From Synechococcus sp. BL107 (GTDB taxonomy: Bacteria > Cyanobacteriota > Cyanobacteriia > PCC-6307 > Cyanobiaceae), in the NCBI RefSeq assembly GCF_000153805.1, contig NZ_DS022298.1:1037434-1101433 (forward strand): a stretch of 64,000 bases of DNA, written 5' to 3'. Position numbers and translations under genes: made by a program. Below the pieces are notes generated by a model that was given only the letters and a program-made list of their open reading frames with translations, was not told the DNA's origin and did not search any database. Positions 49,690 through 57,727 of the stretch are shown here, piece after piece (position 1 is the first letter of the stretch; each line of letters starts with the position of its first letter).

Positions 49690-51189
49690 TTAGCGTAAAA
49701 GTGGTTCGAGATTGATGTGTTCTTCGAAGGCATCCGCGAGCCGATCGAGCAGTGCTTCCCGCTGCCGGCTGTGATGCGGCTGCTGCTCGGTGAGCGGCGG
49801 CAATCCTTTGGCCGCTCTGAGTTGGTTCAGCCAGCGTCGCCGCCAGGGACCGTTCTCAAACACTCCATGCAAATAGGTGCCTGCCACCAGGCCACCATCC
49901 TCTCCGAAGTGTTTGGCCCAGCCCAGTCCTTCCCCATCGCACAACGGTTCGCAGGGGGCAGATGCTGTGGTGCGGCCGTAGTGCAGCTCAAAGCCCTCCA
50001 GCTGAAGGGGTGAGTTTCCTTCGGGCCAGAGAGCTGCACTGCTGCGCTGCCGCAGTGCTTTGTTGTCCGTGAAGATGGTGTGAAGCGGAAGGAGGCCGAG
50101 TCCGGTTTCGCTAGAGGGGCCGCCACCTTCAAGGCCCTGAGGATCCTCGAGCTCTTGGCCAAGCATCTGCATGCCACCGCAAATGCCGAACACATGGCCT
50201 CCCCCTGAGCTGTAGGACTGCAGCGCTTCTGCAAGTCCACTGCTGCGCATGGCGGACAAGTCGCGCAGGGTTTGCTTGCTGCCCGGAATCACGACGGCAT
50301 CGGGCACGCCAAGATCCTCCCCTGGAGCAACCCATCGCAGCTGCACTGTGGCTTCCGTTTCCAGAGGATCGAGATCGGAGAAGTTGCTCAACGACGGCAA
50401 TCGCAACACGGCGATGTCCAGGTCGGTGGCACCACGGCTGGGCTTTCGCTCGAGTAAGTCGAGGGAGTCTTCGGGGGGGAACAACTCATTCAGCCAGGGC
50501 ATCACTCCCAGCACTGGCACTCCGGTGTTGTCTTCCAGCCAGACTCTCCCCTGATCAAATAATTCACGGCGGCCGCGGAAACGGTTGATCAAGATTCCTT
50601 TGATCAGCGGTCGTTCCACGGGGCGAAGCAAGGCGAGGGTGCCAACAATTTGGGCAAAGACGCCGCCCCGCTCGATGTCGGCGACGAGCAGACAGTTGGC
50701 CCGAAGGTATTGCGCCAACCTGAGGTTGGTGAGGTCACGCCGTTGCAGGTTCACCTCCACAGGGCTGCCGGCCCCTTCTAGAACCAAACGTCCTTCAGGC
50801 CATTGCTGTTGCAGCTCGGTTAATCCGCTGCGAATGGCTTGCCAGCCTGGACGAAACCAATCGCGGTAGTAATGCTCGGCACGGGCGGTGCCGACGCTTT
50901 GGCCTGAATGGATGACCTCGCTCGTGCTGTCGCCCTTCGGCTTGAGCAGCACAGGGTTCATGGCGCAGCAGGGTTCAAGACCAGCGGCCCAGGCCTGCAT
51001 CGCTTGGGAGTAGGCCATCTCGCCTCCCGCGCCATCCACCCAGGCGTTGTTACTCATGTTCTGACCCTTGAAAGGCAGGGGTTGCTCTCCCTGACGTTTC
51101 AGCACCCGGCAGAGGGCTGCCGTCATCAGTGTTTTGCCGGCACCACTGGAGGTGCCGAGCACCATCAGTGGGCGCTGCATCGCAAGCAT
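49690..51189 (-). CDS. cobQ: Cobyric acid synthase
   Basis: 499 residues. The N-terminal synthase domain has [17 protein letters not shown] and [12 protein letters not shown]; the C-terminal class I glutamine amidotransferase has the nucleophile in [11 protein letters not shown] and the His near [10 protein letters not shown]. It amidates four side chains of adenosylcobyrinic acid diamide. Together with cobO at 1.9 kb it indicates pseudocobalamin or B12-type synthesis. The next gene begins 4 bases beyond its ATG. Confidence 0.96.
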   Translation of the reverse strand: MLAMQRPLMVLGTSSGAGKTLMTAALCRVLKRQGEQPLPFKGQNMSNNAWVDGAGGEMAYSQAMQAWAAGLEPCCAMNPVLLKPKGDSTSEVIHSGQSVGTARAEHYYRDWFRPGWQAIRSGLTELQQQWPEGRLVLEGAGSPVEVNLQRRDLTNLRLAQYLRANCLLVADIERGGVFAQIVGTLALLRPVERPLIKGILINRFRGRRELFDQGRVWLEDNTGVPVLGVMPWLNELFPPEDSLDLLERKPSRGATDLDIAVLRLPSLSNFSDLDPLETEATVQLRWVAPGEDLGVPDAVVIPGSKQTLRDLSAMRSSGLAEALQSYSSGGGHVFGICGGMQMLGQELEDPQGLEGGGPSSETGLGLLPLHTIFTDNKALRQRSSAALWPEGNSPLQLEGFELHYGRTTASAPCEPLCDGEGLGWAKHFGEDGGLVAGTYLHGVFENGPWRRRWLNQLRAAKGLPPLTEQQPHHSRQREALLDRLADAFEEHINLEPLLR

Positions 51190-51193
51190 CGTT

Positions 51194-51514
51194 TCAAGAC
51201 ATCCTGCGCCGAAGCCAGTGTTGAAGTGCCTCGGTCCAAGACACCGGCAGGTGCAGCAGGTCTGGGGTGTCGTCGAGCAGTTGGCGGCCGAGTGGGGTTA
51301 GGCGGAACCTGCTGGTGAGGCCTTGGCCATCCACTTCCCGGCGCAGGACTCCCACGCAAATCAGCCAAAGCAGATCGTTCTCGAGTGCATCACTGTTGTG
51401 ATACCAACTCCCCTTGCGTTGATACGTGCTGGGATTATTCAGGAGTTGGCCCGCATCGAGGCCTTGTTCCTGAAGGCCTCGATAAACAGCTTCAGAAAAC
51501 GGCAGGCAGCGCAT
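51194..51514 (-). CDS. Npun_F0494-like conserved cyanobacterial protein
   Basis: 106 residues. [35 protein letters not shown] is the clear signature of the family typified by Npun_F0494 and looks like a winged helix-turn-helix. Four bases upstream of cobQ on the same strand, so the two are probably co-transcribed. No function is established. A DNA- or RNA-binding role is only inferred from the fold impression. Confidence 0.75.
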   Translation of the reverse strand: MRCLPFSEAVYRGLQEQGLDAGQLLNNPSTYQRKGSWYHNSDALENDLLWLICVGVLRREVDGQGLTSRFRLTPLGRQLLDDTPDLLHLPVSWTEALQHWLRRRMS

Positions 51515-51626
51515 CGCCCTACTGGCCCTGTTGCGGCTGCGTTGGTCAAGCAGGTCGGTGGGGTGGGCGATGGCATTGAGGCCTAACCCTGGCAGCCTAC
51601 GAACCGTTGTTCAGCGTTGTGTTTCT

Positions 51627-52223
51627 GTGCTCCTCCTCGCCTCAGCATCTCCAGCCCGTCGCCGTCTGCTGGAGCAGGCGGCGATCCCCCATCGTGTTCG
51701 GGTTAGCGGTGTTGATGAGAGCACGATTGATGCTCGAGACCCAAGCGCACTCGTGCAACAGCTCGCGTTTGCCAAGGCTTCAGCTGTTCAGAGTTGTCTG
51801 GAACCCTCTGTCGATGCCGAGATCACAGCTGTGCTCGGATGCGATTCGGTGTTTGTTTTCGAGGGTGAGGTATTTGGAAAGCCAGTCGATGCCAAGGAGG
51901 CGATCAATCGCTGGCAACGTATGGCTGGCCATAGCGGCGAGTTGCTGACGGGTCACTGCCTGATCGCAGAGGAGCAGGAGACGGTGATGGCTTGCATCAG
52001 CACCGCGGTGCATTTTGCGGAGCTTGGTTTGAGCGAAATTGAAGCCTATGTGGCGAGTGGGGAACCGCTTCATTGTGCGGGAGGGTTTGCCCTGGAGGGT
52101 CGCGGTGGGTTGTTCATTCGTGGATTAAATGGTTGTTATTCGAATGTGATTGGCTTAAGCCTTCCTTGGTTGCGAGATGTGTTGCCTTTGACGACTGAAG
52201 GGTTGGTTCTTTCGAGCCAGTGA
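51627..52223 (+). CDS. maf: Maf-family nucleoside triphosphate pyrophosphatase
   Basis: 198 residues from a GTG start ([18 protein letters not shown]). The frame is open further upstream, but only this start matches the family's N-terminus. [20 protein letters not shown] and [10 protein letters not shown] with YSNVIGLS are the conserved blocks. Maf proteins hydrolyse modified nucleotides such as m5UTP and pseudouridine triphosphate. Overexpression is linked to septum inhibition in Bacillus. Confidence 0.92.
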   Translation: MLLLASASPARRRLLEQAAIPHRVRVSGVDESTIDARDPSALVQQLAFAKASAVQSCLEPSVDAEITAVLGCDSVFVFEGEVFGKPVDAKEAINRWQRMAGHSGELLTGHCLIAEEQETVMACISTAVHFAELGLSEIEAYVASGEPLHCAGGFALEGRGGLFIRGLNGCYSNVIGLSLPWLRDVLPLTTEGLVLSSQ

Positions 52224-52287
52224 TTGCTATCTTCAGAGGCTTATTAAAAGTATGATCAAACGCATCTATTTTGCGGAATTGAGTCGA

Positions 52288-52893
52288 CTAGCGCAGCAAT
52301 AAATTCCTGGCTCCAGACACAGCTTGCATGAAAAGAAGAAGTGCAACGATCACATTGGCGCTGATATGCAGGCGCCTGATTTGCATGTTGCGGCCAATGC
52401 TGGGTTGCATTGCTGTCGTTGCAAGCAGCAGCGCGATGAGAGCCATGCCCATCCAAAAGTGGGATTGCCAGAACAACACGGTCCATGGCTGATCGCTCAG
52501 TCGCTCCACTGCTGGTTGGAGTCCGAGTAGTAAGAGTCCGATCCAGCTGGTGGCGGCCCAGGCCAGGCGTTGCCCAATCAGCTTTGTCTTTAAAACTTTG
52601 CTGTAGCTGAACAGCACCACCCCAGCGACCAACACCAGCGTGAATGGAGATGTGGTTTTGAGCAGGCTGACGCTCAGGGCGATCGGGATGGCAACAAGAA
52701 TCCCTCCCACGGCCCAGGCCGCATGTTGGGCATGTTCAATCGGCACCGTGTCGGCGATGGGGTTGAGATCTAGGCGTTTTTCGCGGGCAAGGATTCCGAG
52801 ACGCACCGTGGCCCCGAATACGGGGTAGACGAACAGAATCATCAACACCGGATGAACCAAGCTCAGCCAGTCGTGGGGGCTTATGGATTCCAT
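52288..52893 (-). CDS. DUF4079 family membrane protein
   Basis: 201 residues from MESISPHDWLSLVHPVLMI; a Met four codons upstream is possible. Five or six hydrophobic helices; conserved EHAQHAAWAVG, the TSWIGLLLLGLQP region and WQSHFWMGMALIALLLATTA have histidines suited to haem ligation, as expected for this cytochrome b561-like family. Located in a photosynthetic membrane by inference. Upstream lies the start of the accessory region. Confidence 0.75.
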   Translation of the reverse strand: MESISPHDWLSLVHPVLMILFVYPVFGATVRLGILAREKRLDLNPIADTVPIEHAQHAAWAVGGILVAIPIALSVSLLKTTSPFTLVLVAGVVLFSYSKVLKTKLIGQRLAWAATSWIGLLLLGLQPAVERLSDQPWTVLFWQSHFWMGMALIALLLATTAMQPSIGRNMQIRRLHISANVIVALLLFMQAVSGARNLLLR

Positions 52894-52992
52894 GCCTAAC
52901 AACAATCTCGAGGCCTCAAAGACTATGTCCCATCAATGAGCCTGCAATTGGTCGAGTCCTGCTGAAATCACTCCAAAGGGTGGACCGCAAAA

Positions 52993-53027
52993 AAGCCTTG
53001 CTCTCCAAAAGAAAGGAGGCAAGGCTT
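52993..53027 (-). terminator. Strong terminator hairpin on the minus strand
   Basis: AAGCCTTGC (52993-53001) pairs with GCAAGGCTT (53019-53027), with an inner CTCC/GGAG extension. On the minus strand the stem runs straight into TTTTTT. The nearest upstream minus-strand gene ends at 53541, more than 500 bases away, so this may end an unannotated transcript from 53028-53540. Confidence 0.7.
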
Positions 53028-53540
53028 GCAAAGGTTGAGCAAAAGGTATCTCTTGCTCTTGATATGAACTTTGAACTTAGACCTTGCGGGAGTAGTACCT
53101 GCTTTCAGCCTATGACTGCGGTTTAGGCTAGTTTTAAAGGTTCGAGTAAAGTTTGAGTAGGCCGTTGGCTCGTTGTTGACCAGAGCTAAACAAAGACAGA
53201 TTGCGAGACGTCTCTGTAAGCCTCGAAGCAGCTAGAGCAGCTGGAAAGTCACTTTGAAGGTGCGGTACTTGTTTATGTAGTCCTGATTATTTAGTCATGC
53301 CAATCATTTTTGGGAATAGTTTGAGTAGGTTCTGTTGAAAGTTTGAGCTAGCCACGCCGAGTGACGCTTCAGAACAGCTCTGGAAACAGGTGGAGCCCTA
53401 TTTGGGAGCGTCTGAGGAGCTGTAGAGCGAAGAAGCAAGGGGGCAGGGGGAGTTTTATGTCCTTGCTTATACGAATACGGCTTCAGATATTTAAATTATT
53501 TTTTTTGGGATTTTTTCTAGTCTTTTAAGGTTTTAAATAG
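53028..53540. repeat. Non-coding region with three GTTTGAG repeats
   Basis: About 510 bases without a supported gene. Three related direct repeats occur: AAAGTTTGAGTAGG at 53148-53161, ATAGTTTGAGTAGG at 53316-53329 and AAAGTTTGAGCTAG at 53338-53351. A further GGTTCGAG at 53139 resembles a tRNA T-loop, but no cloverleaf is seen. This marks the start of the AT-rich accessory segment and may hold attachment-site remnants or a small RNA. Confidence 0.45.
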
Positions 53541-54026
53541 TTATTCAGATTCCTTAATGGCACGAAGCTTGCAAGCTAACTCTGCACTTGCCAATGAATA
53601 CTTTATACCAGTGTTGTATGTATTTGATGGGCAAATTCCTTGAGCAAACCACTCAAGTTTCACTTCGCCATTCCAAGGATCACCTATTCTTGTTGTCTTA
53701 CTTGCTCCATTGACATAAGGTTTACATCCTTTATCGCGCCAACCACCACCTTCTAACCAGTTGTCTTGATTTTCACCTAAGTCAATTAAATATCCATCAT
53801 TCTTTTTGACAGTCGAAATGATTTCTTTGTCCTTTCCAAGAAGTGTATTAATACAGCCAGCGAGAGACTTTTGTTTGCACTCAGAAAGCGCCGTATCAGG
53901 AGTAATGCCTAAAGCAGTATATTTTTTGATGCAGACGAATAGCGTCGCCTCATCAGCTCGTGCGATTGGGAACAGAGTGGCAGTGAGTGAAAAGACAGAG
54001 GCAGCAAGAAGAAATGTCTTTTTCAT
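53541..54026 (-). CDS. Secreted cysteine-containing protein, unknown
   Basis: 161 residues from MKKTFLLAASVFSLTATLFP, a clear signal peptide cleaved near ARA-DEA. The frame is open 21 codons upstream, but the shorter start gives the good signal. The mature part has six cysteines (FVCIKKY, SECKQKSLAGC, KGCKPY, GICPSN, LACKLR), so disulfides are likely. No family recognised. It is divergent from another secreted Cys-rich protein at 54244. Confidence 0.65.
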   Translation of the reverse strand: MKKTFLLAASVFSLTATLFPIARADEATLFVCIKKYTALGITPDTALSECKQKSLAGCINTLLGKDKEIISTVKKNDGYLIDLGENQDNWLEGGGWRDKGCKPYVNGASKTTRIGDPWNGEVKLEWFAQGICPSNTYNTGIKYSLASAELACKLRAIKESE

Positions 54027-54243
54027 AAAAGAAACCAAACTTATCCACACCACTATAACTAGCCTAGGATAATAAACAATGACAATCAAATATTGAAAAA
54101 ATACTATTGATAAGGATTATGGAAATTTATCCAAGACTTTTTTAATCATTTAGCAACAGCTGCATCCACTTTTTCTTGCAAAGACGTAGTCATTTGCTGA
54201 TTACCTAAACCCGTAATAGACTAGAAAGGCAAGTCATTAGTAT

Positions 54244-54975
54244 ATGAGAATTCTTCTTGCACCACTTCTTCTTGCCGTTTCACTGCCAGCGTTTGCTGAA
54301 GTAGATAGTAAGATTCACAAGCTATGCATCGAAGCAAAGGATTACTCAGGTTGTATAAGAGAAAACAACGAGAAAAGTACTGAGTCAAGTCAGGAAAACA
54401 GCAAAGATCCCTGCAGTAAGAAAGGAAACGGAAAGAAATTACGTAAAAATATATTTGGGACTTTCTGCATGGATGACAATGAATATACAGAATTCATATG
54501 CACTAATATGCCAAGCCGCGAGGAATGCAAAAAAAATGATGATGTTGAAGTTGCGGAAGGGTATACCTACAGAAAGAGCACAATCAAACAGCTCAAGATT
54601 AGAGAAAATTACGGAAGGTACTTAACTTTTTGGGGCAGAAGTATTAATGATTACTCAGGCACTCCTGGCTATTACAATTCTGGCTCTCCTGGGAGTATTA
54701 ATTGTAGTACAAACTCATTCGGTTCTACTGCCACAACCTCTTGCAATCGCACTGGATATATTGCTCCAAGCTACTCACCAGGAACACAAGGTGGCACTCA
54801 GAAGCGTTGGTTTGAGTACCAATTAGATTGTCGTGATCGCACCTATAACCGGAAAGGTGACATTAGTGCTGGTGCCTTTAAAAAAGGCTGGCAGGATGTC
54901 TACTACGACAAGACTGCTCGTGCTGTAGCAAATAAATATTGCCCTAGAATTGAAAAATTACCATATCAAAACTAG
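54244..54975 (+). CDS. Secreted cysteine-rich protein, unknown
   Basis: 243 residues. MRILLAPLLLAVSLPAFA is a signal peptide. The mature part has about ten Cys, a central Gly/Ser/Tyr-rich low-complexity patch (GTPGYYNSGSPGSIN...) and ends CPRIEKLPYQN. The N-terminal KLCIEAKDYSGCIREN resembles the CIKKY...C opening of its divergent neighbour, so they may be distant paralogues. AT-rich codons suggest recent acquisition. Confidence 0.62.
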   Translation: MRILLAPLLLAVSLPAFAEVDSKIHKLCIEAKDYSGCIRENNEKSTESSQENSKDPCSKKGNGKKLRKNIFGTFCMDDNEYTEFICTNMPSREECKKNDDVEVAEGYTYRKSTIKQLKIRENYGRYLTFWGRSINDYSGTPGYYNSGSPGSINCSTNSFGSTATTSCNRTGYIAPSYSPGTQGGTQKRWFEYQLDCRDRTYNRKGDISAGAFKKGWQDVYYDKTARAVANKYCPRIEKLPYQN

Positions 54976-54978
54976 TTT

Positions 54979-55338
54979 CTAATAAAGATTTGGAAAATTA
55001 ATTCGATGTTGATCTAACCCATAAGCAACAACAGCATCCATTTCCTCTTGTGTTGGGTTATCTCCTAATGCAGCACGTCGAATCTTGTATTCACGATTTC
55101 TATCTACTTCATTAGATGATTGTGAATGTGTAATTGGAATGGCTCGTGCTTGCTGTGTAATCACCTCTGAAGCCATTGGAGGAAGTATGGGAGCATCTGG
55201 TGCTTCGTCTTCTCTAAGAGGTTCTCTAGCGTCTTCTAGACGTTGCTGACGCATTGCTGCGTTGCGTGCATCATTAGCTGGTACCTCTTCATTGTTTTGA
55301 ATCTGTAGTGCTTTAAGACGACGAGATGACTCAAGCAA
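54979..55338 (-). CDS. Hypothetical hydrophilic protein, last of the small-gene chain
   Basis: 119 residues from a TTG start. It is charged and disordered-looking (LEDAREPLREDEAPDAPILPP) with a possible ordered end (EYKIRRAALGDNPTQEEMDAVVAYGLD). The start overlaps the previous gene's stop by eight bases. No family recognised. The start could instead lie at the internal Met near residue 29. Confidence 0.5.
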   Translation of the reverse strand: MLESSRRLKALQIQNNEEVPANDARNAAMRQQRLEDAREPLREDEAPDAPILPPMASEVITQQARAIPITHSQSSNEVDRNREYKIRRAALGDNPTQEEMDAVVAYGLDQHRINFPNLY

Positions 55339-55591
55339 TCCCCATCATTGGAGCCAACCACTCAGCATGAAGTGCTGCAAGCACTGCCATGTCAAAGGTG
55401 TGCACAGCAGGGTTGGTCTTATCTGCCAACCAAAGCAGTCCAAAGGGAGCATTGATTGCCAGCTGCAACCTCCACCGCCATGTGATTACCTTCCAAGCGT
55501 TCTGAAGAAAGGGGTTCTTGATCACGGTTGAGCTGGACCAAAGTTCTGCGGACCCTATCCAGTTATGCGTCCATATCGTTGAGCACTCCAT
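55331..55591 (-). CDS. Small Trp-rich protein, possible membrane protein
   Basis: 86 residues beginning MECSTIWTHNWIGSAELW, with a good GAGGAG ribosome-binding site just upstream. The middle VITWRWRLQLAINAPFGLLWLADK and later VHTFDMAVLAALHAEWLAPM look amphipathic to hydrophobic with regular Trp. It overlaps the downstream hypothetical by 8 bases. I do not recognise the family, but the composition and SD support coding. Confidence 0.55.
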   Translation of the reverse strand: MECSTIWTHNWIGSAELWSSSTVIKNPFLQNAWKVITWRWRLQLAINAPFGLLWLADKTNPAVHTFDMAVLAALHAEWLAPMMGIA

Positions 55592-55718
55592 CTCTCTCCT
55601 CTGTCACGTCTGTGTTGATAGATCAGGCAGCAGGTCGATCCCTCGCCTCCGCACCGCCAAGGATGCAGGTGCCTCTAAGGACACTCGAATAAAGAGCCGC
55701 CATCGCTCAGCGGACTCA

Positions 55719-55880
55719 TCATCCGGCGAACTCAGCGCTCAACCGGAGAGCAGCACCCAGAACCCATGCACTGAGGAGCACGACGAGCAAAACGTAGACA
55801 GACCGTATAGACAGCGGATGCTCTGCAGGGTCTACCCCTGATAAGGGATCCAAAGGTCCTTGTCGAGCTGACCCAGGCAT
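55719..55880 (-). CDS. Small single-helix membrane protein (53 residues)
   Basis: 53 residues starting MPGSARQGPLDPLSG. A polar N-terminus is followed by one strong transmembrane helix (about 28-44, VYVLLVVLLSAWVLGAA) and a short tail. A GGGAG sequence lies about ten bases upstream of the ATG. It falls in a gap that standard length cut-offs skip and is in line with the other small minus-strand genes. Confidence 0.5.
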   Translation of the reverse strand: MPGSARQGPLDPLSGVDPAEHPLSIRSVYVLLVVLLSAWVLGAALRLSAEFAG

Positions 55881-55934
55881 AGTGTCACACTCCCACTGAG
55901 TTTTCGGAACCCCTGCCTCAATTGAAAGAGGTAG

Positions 55935-56090
55935 TTAAGAAAAGTCTTTTGGAAACAAATTCCTGGACTCATCTATTTTCACTTTAAGCAGAGATTCAAG
56001 ACTTACCCCCTCTTTAAAACGTAGGTGAGCACTGCCTGCTTTGAAGTAGATCTCAATGGCTTCGTTGAAATTAGTTATAGGTTTGATCAT
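55935..56090 (-). CDS. Small hypothetical protein (51 residues)
   Basis: 51 residues starting MIKPITNFNEAIEIYFKAG and ending LFPKDFS. It is soluble and probably mixed helix and strand. No clear Shine-Dalgarno. 52 bases after the previous small gene in transcription order and 54 before the next. No family recognised; supported mainly by its position in a run of similar genes. Confidence 0.42.
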   Translation of the reverse strand: MIKPITNFNEAIEIYFKAGSAHLRFKEGVSLESLLKVKIDESRNLFPKDFS

Positions 56091-56142
56091 TGTTGTTTTA
56101 TTGAATAAAAGATTTCAAATTCGAAATTTAAACACCCGCTAA

Positions 56143-56298
56143 TTATTCGATTACCCATTCGCTGATCATCGCCTGAGCGTCTCTGGGGTGTGACTTGAGG
56201 ATGCTGTCGATACGTAGTCGTGCACTAACTGCAATCTGACCACGACACCAGAACCTGATGTGTGGTCGTACATAATTACTGCGTGGTTCTTGATTCAT
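56143..56298 (-). CDS. Small basic protein (51 residues), possible DNA-binding
   Basis: 51 residues starting MNQEPRSNYVRPHIRFWCRG and ending SEWVIE. The sequence (strand-like RPHIRFWCRG followed by two helices, VSARLRIDSILKSHPRDAQAMISEW) is compatible with a small ribbon-helix-helix-type fold. It begins three bases after the stop of the upstream 288-residue gene, so it is probably co-translated. Function not known. Confidence 0.5.
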   Translation of the reverse strand: MNQEPRSNYVRPHIRFWCRGQIAVSARLRIDSILKSHPRDAQAMISEWVIE

Positions 56299-56301
56299 AA
56301 A

Positions 56302-57168
56302 TCAATGGAAAGGAATGACTTCAATGGTTTTATTTTTGGCAACGAACTCTTCAAGCAAAGGGATACCCGCCTTGATTTCGTCGATGAGGTCAGCTTGTGC
56401 AGCAGGTGTGAATCCGTCGAGGCGGTGTTCTATTTCACCTGACACAAACAGTTGGAAGAATTGCTTGATCAGTCTTTGGCCGGACTCTTGCTTTTCAATG
56501 ACGGATTCGTCTACGGCATCGTCCATGACAGCCAATGACTCATGCGCGGCTAGTGCATACGTTGGACGTATCTCGTGAAAGTTGGTAGCACTTCGTTTAC
56601 GTCCCCTCCTTTCATGTTCATCCTTCGGACTTGACTGACACAACGTCTCTAACTCAGCTTGTGAATAAACCTTGTTGTCGTCGAGAAATTCTCTTCGTAC
56701 TAGATCTATAGCTCCATCACTCATGCGAGACAGCTCGTAGAGCTTGGAGACATTCTTGAAGTATTCGTCAAGGAAACTGTTTTGTCTTTTGATTAACTCC
56801 GTTTCTGTAAAATACTCAAATTCGTCATAACGCCTACCATGCAATCTTGCATAAAACTCTCCAGCCTTCATCAACTTACTAACCTTTGATGGCTTGAATC
56901 CAATCTCTTGAAGCTGTTCACGAATATGTTTTTTCAGCTTAGACCTTTCGTAGCGTTCATCCATTGGGACGCTGAACAAGGCGATCACAAGTTGTAGTCC
57001 TGCAGAGGCAGATTCTTTTTCAAGGTTGTTTGTTGTGACGTATAGCTTTCGAAGTTGAGTTTCAACTCTTTCACCTGCTAGTTCAGCAATTTCTTTGGCA
57101 ATTAGAACGTATCGGTGATCGATGCTTCCATCGTCATTCTTGGGCGTAATTAGCTGTCTAAGGCTCAT
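56302..57168 (-). CDS. Hypothetical protein, largest of the minus-strand small-gene chain
   Basis: 288 residues, soluble and mostly helical. Features: RGRKRSATNFHEIRP basic patch near residue 200, LIKQFFQLFVSGEIEHRL and the C-terminal DEIKAGIPLLEEFVAKNK. GGAGG lies seven bases before the ATG, and the ATG overlaps the stop of the 50-residue gene (ATGA). No family recognised. A nucleic-acid-associated role is conceivable from the basic patch but unsupported. Confidence 0.65.
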   Translation of the reverse strand: MSLRQLITPKNDDGSIDHRYVLIAKEIAELAGERVETQLRKLYVTTNNLEKESASAGLQLVIALFSVPMDERYERSKLKKHIREQLQEIGFKPSKVSKLMKAGEFYARLHGRRYDEFEYFTETELIKRQNSFLDEYFKNVSKLYELSRMSDGAIDLVRREFLDDNKVYSQAELETLCQSSPKDEHERRGRKRSATNFHEIRPTYALAAHESLAVMDDAVDESVIEKQESGQRLIKQFFQLFVSGEIEHRLDGFTPAAQADLIDEIKAGIPLLEEFVAKNKTIEVIPFH

Positions 57169-57317
57169 GTCTGATCCTCCAGGGCTCGTTCGACAGCATC
57201 AGCCATATCAAATGCAAACTCCTTCCAGTCTGTTTGGGCAACCTCAAGAATTAGTGAGGCAGGATTATCTCTAGTGATGTCGTAATACTGCTTTGGGATT
57301 TCGATTGTTAATTTCAT
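57165..57317 (-). CDS. Small acidic protein (50 residues), first of the chain
   Basis: 50 residues starting MKLTIEIPKQYYDITRDNP and ending ERALEDQT. It looks like a short strand followed by two helices. Overlaps the next gene by four bases (ATGA), giving good support for translation. An 18-bp palindrome lies 21 bases upstream and may be its operator. It could be a small antitoxin or phage-type regulator, but this is speculation. Confidence 0.6.
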   Translation of the reverse strand: MKLTIEIPKQYYDITRDNPASLILEVAQTDWKEFAFDMADAVERALEDQT

Positions 57318-57337
57318 GTAGATGGTATTTATTGGTT

Positions 57338-57375
57338 TTTTTCCGCACGGAAAAAGCTTCCACCACTAGCTGGTG
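57338..57375. promoter_or_regulatory. Two palindromes upstream of the small-gene chain
   Basis: TTTTTCCG-CA-CGGAAAAA at 57338-57355 (8-bp arms) and CACCA-CTAGC-TGGTG at 57361-57375 (5-bp arms) lie directly upstream of the gene starting at 57317. The first looks like a repressor operator. The second shares CCACTAG with the 18-bp elements at 58879 and 59087, though the match is weak. Confidence 0.45.
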
Positions 57376-57428
57376 ACTTGTCCTGGCTAATGGTGATACA
57401 GAGATGTTTGGGATGTAGAAAGGCTTGT

Positions 57429-57599
57429 ATGCCGAAGGCTCCGCCACTATTGACAGAACCTTTTGAGATGTTTGGGAGAGGTTTCAGTGCCGCTGTCGAG
57501 ACGTCACGTCAGGCATACGTATTGGGACCAACCACAACAGCCACTACCGTTTGTGTTCCTAGGCGCGTATTAACGCAATCTTGTAACTACTGCTTTTAG
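57429..57599 (+). CDS. Possible small protein (56 residues)
   Basis: A frame starting MPKAPPLLTEPFEMFGRGFS, with AAAGG about six bases upstream, ends in CNYCF. It contains many Thr and Ala residues and two closing Cys. It is divergent from the minus-strand small-gene chain and no family is recognised. It may be a chance frame. Confidence 0.28.
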   Translation: MPKAPPLLTEPFEMFGRGFSAAVETSRQAYVLGPTTTATTVCVPRRVLTQSCNYCF

Positions 57600-57727
57600 C
57601 CATTCATCCAAGACTGTTTTTTTATCCTGGCATCCAGCCAGCATTAGGGAGTCTTTCTCCCTTCACAATAGTAGGTGTAAAAAGGGTAAATGTGTTGCAA
57701 GGCAGTTGTTCTGAGCGAAACCAATTG

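Noticed and set aside
53130-53165. tRNA T-loop-like GGTTCGAG sequence
   Set aside because: No acceptor, D or anticodon arm could be built around it.
53148-53351. GTTTGAG repeats as a CRISPR array
   Set aside because: Repeats are only about 14 bases, irregularly spaced and imperfect, with no cas genes in reach.
55518-55841. 107-codon plus-strand frame
   Set aside because: Low-complexity Arg/Ser-rich content, no ribosome-binding site, and it opposes the better-supported small minus-strand genes.
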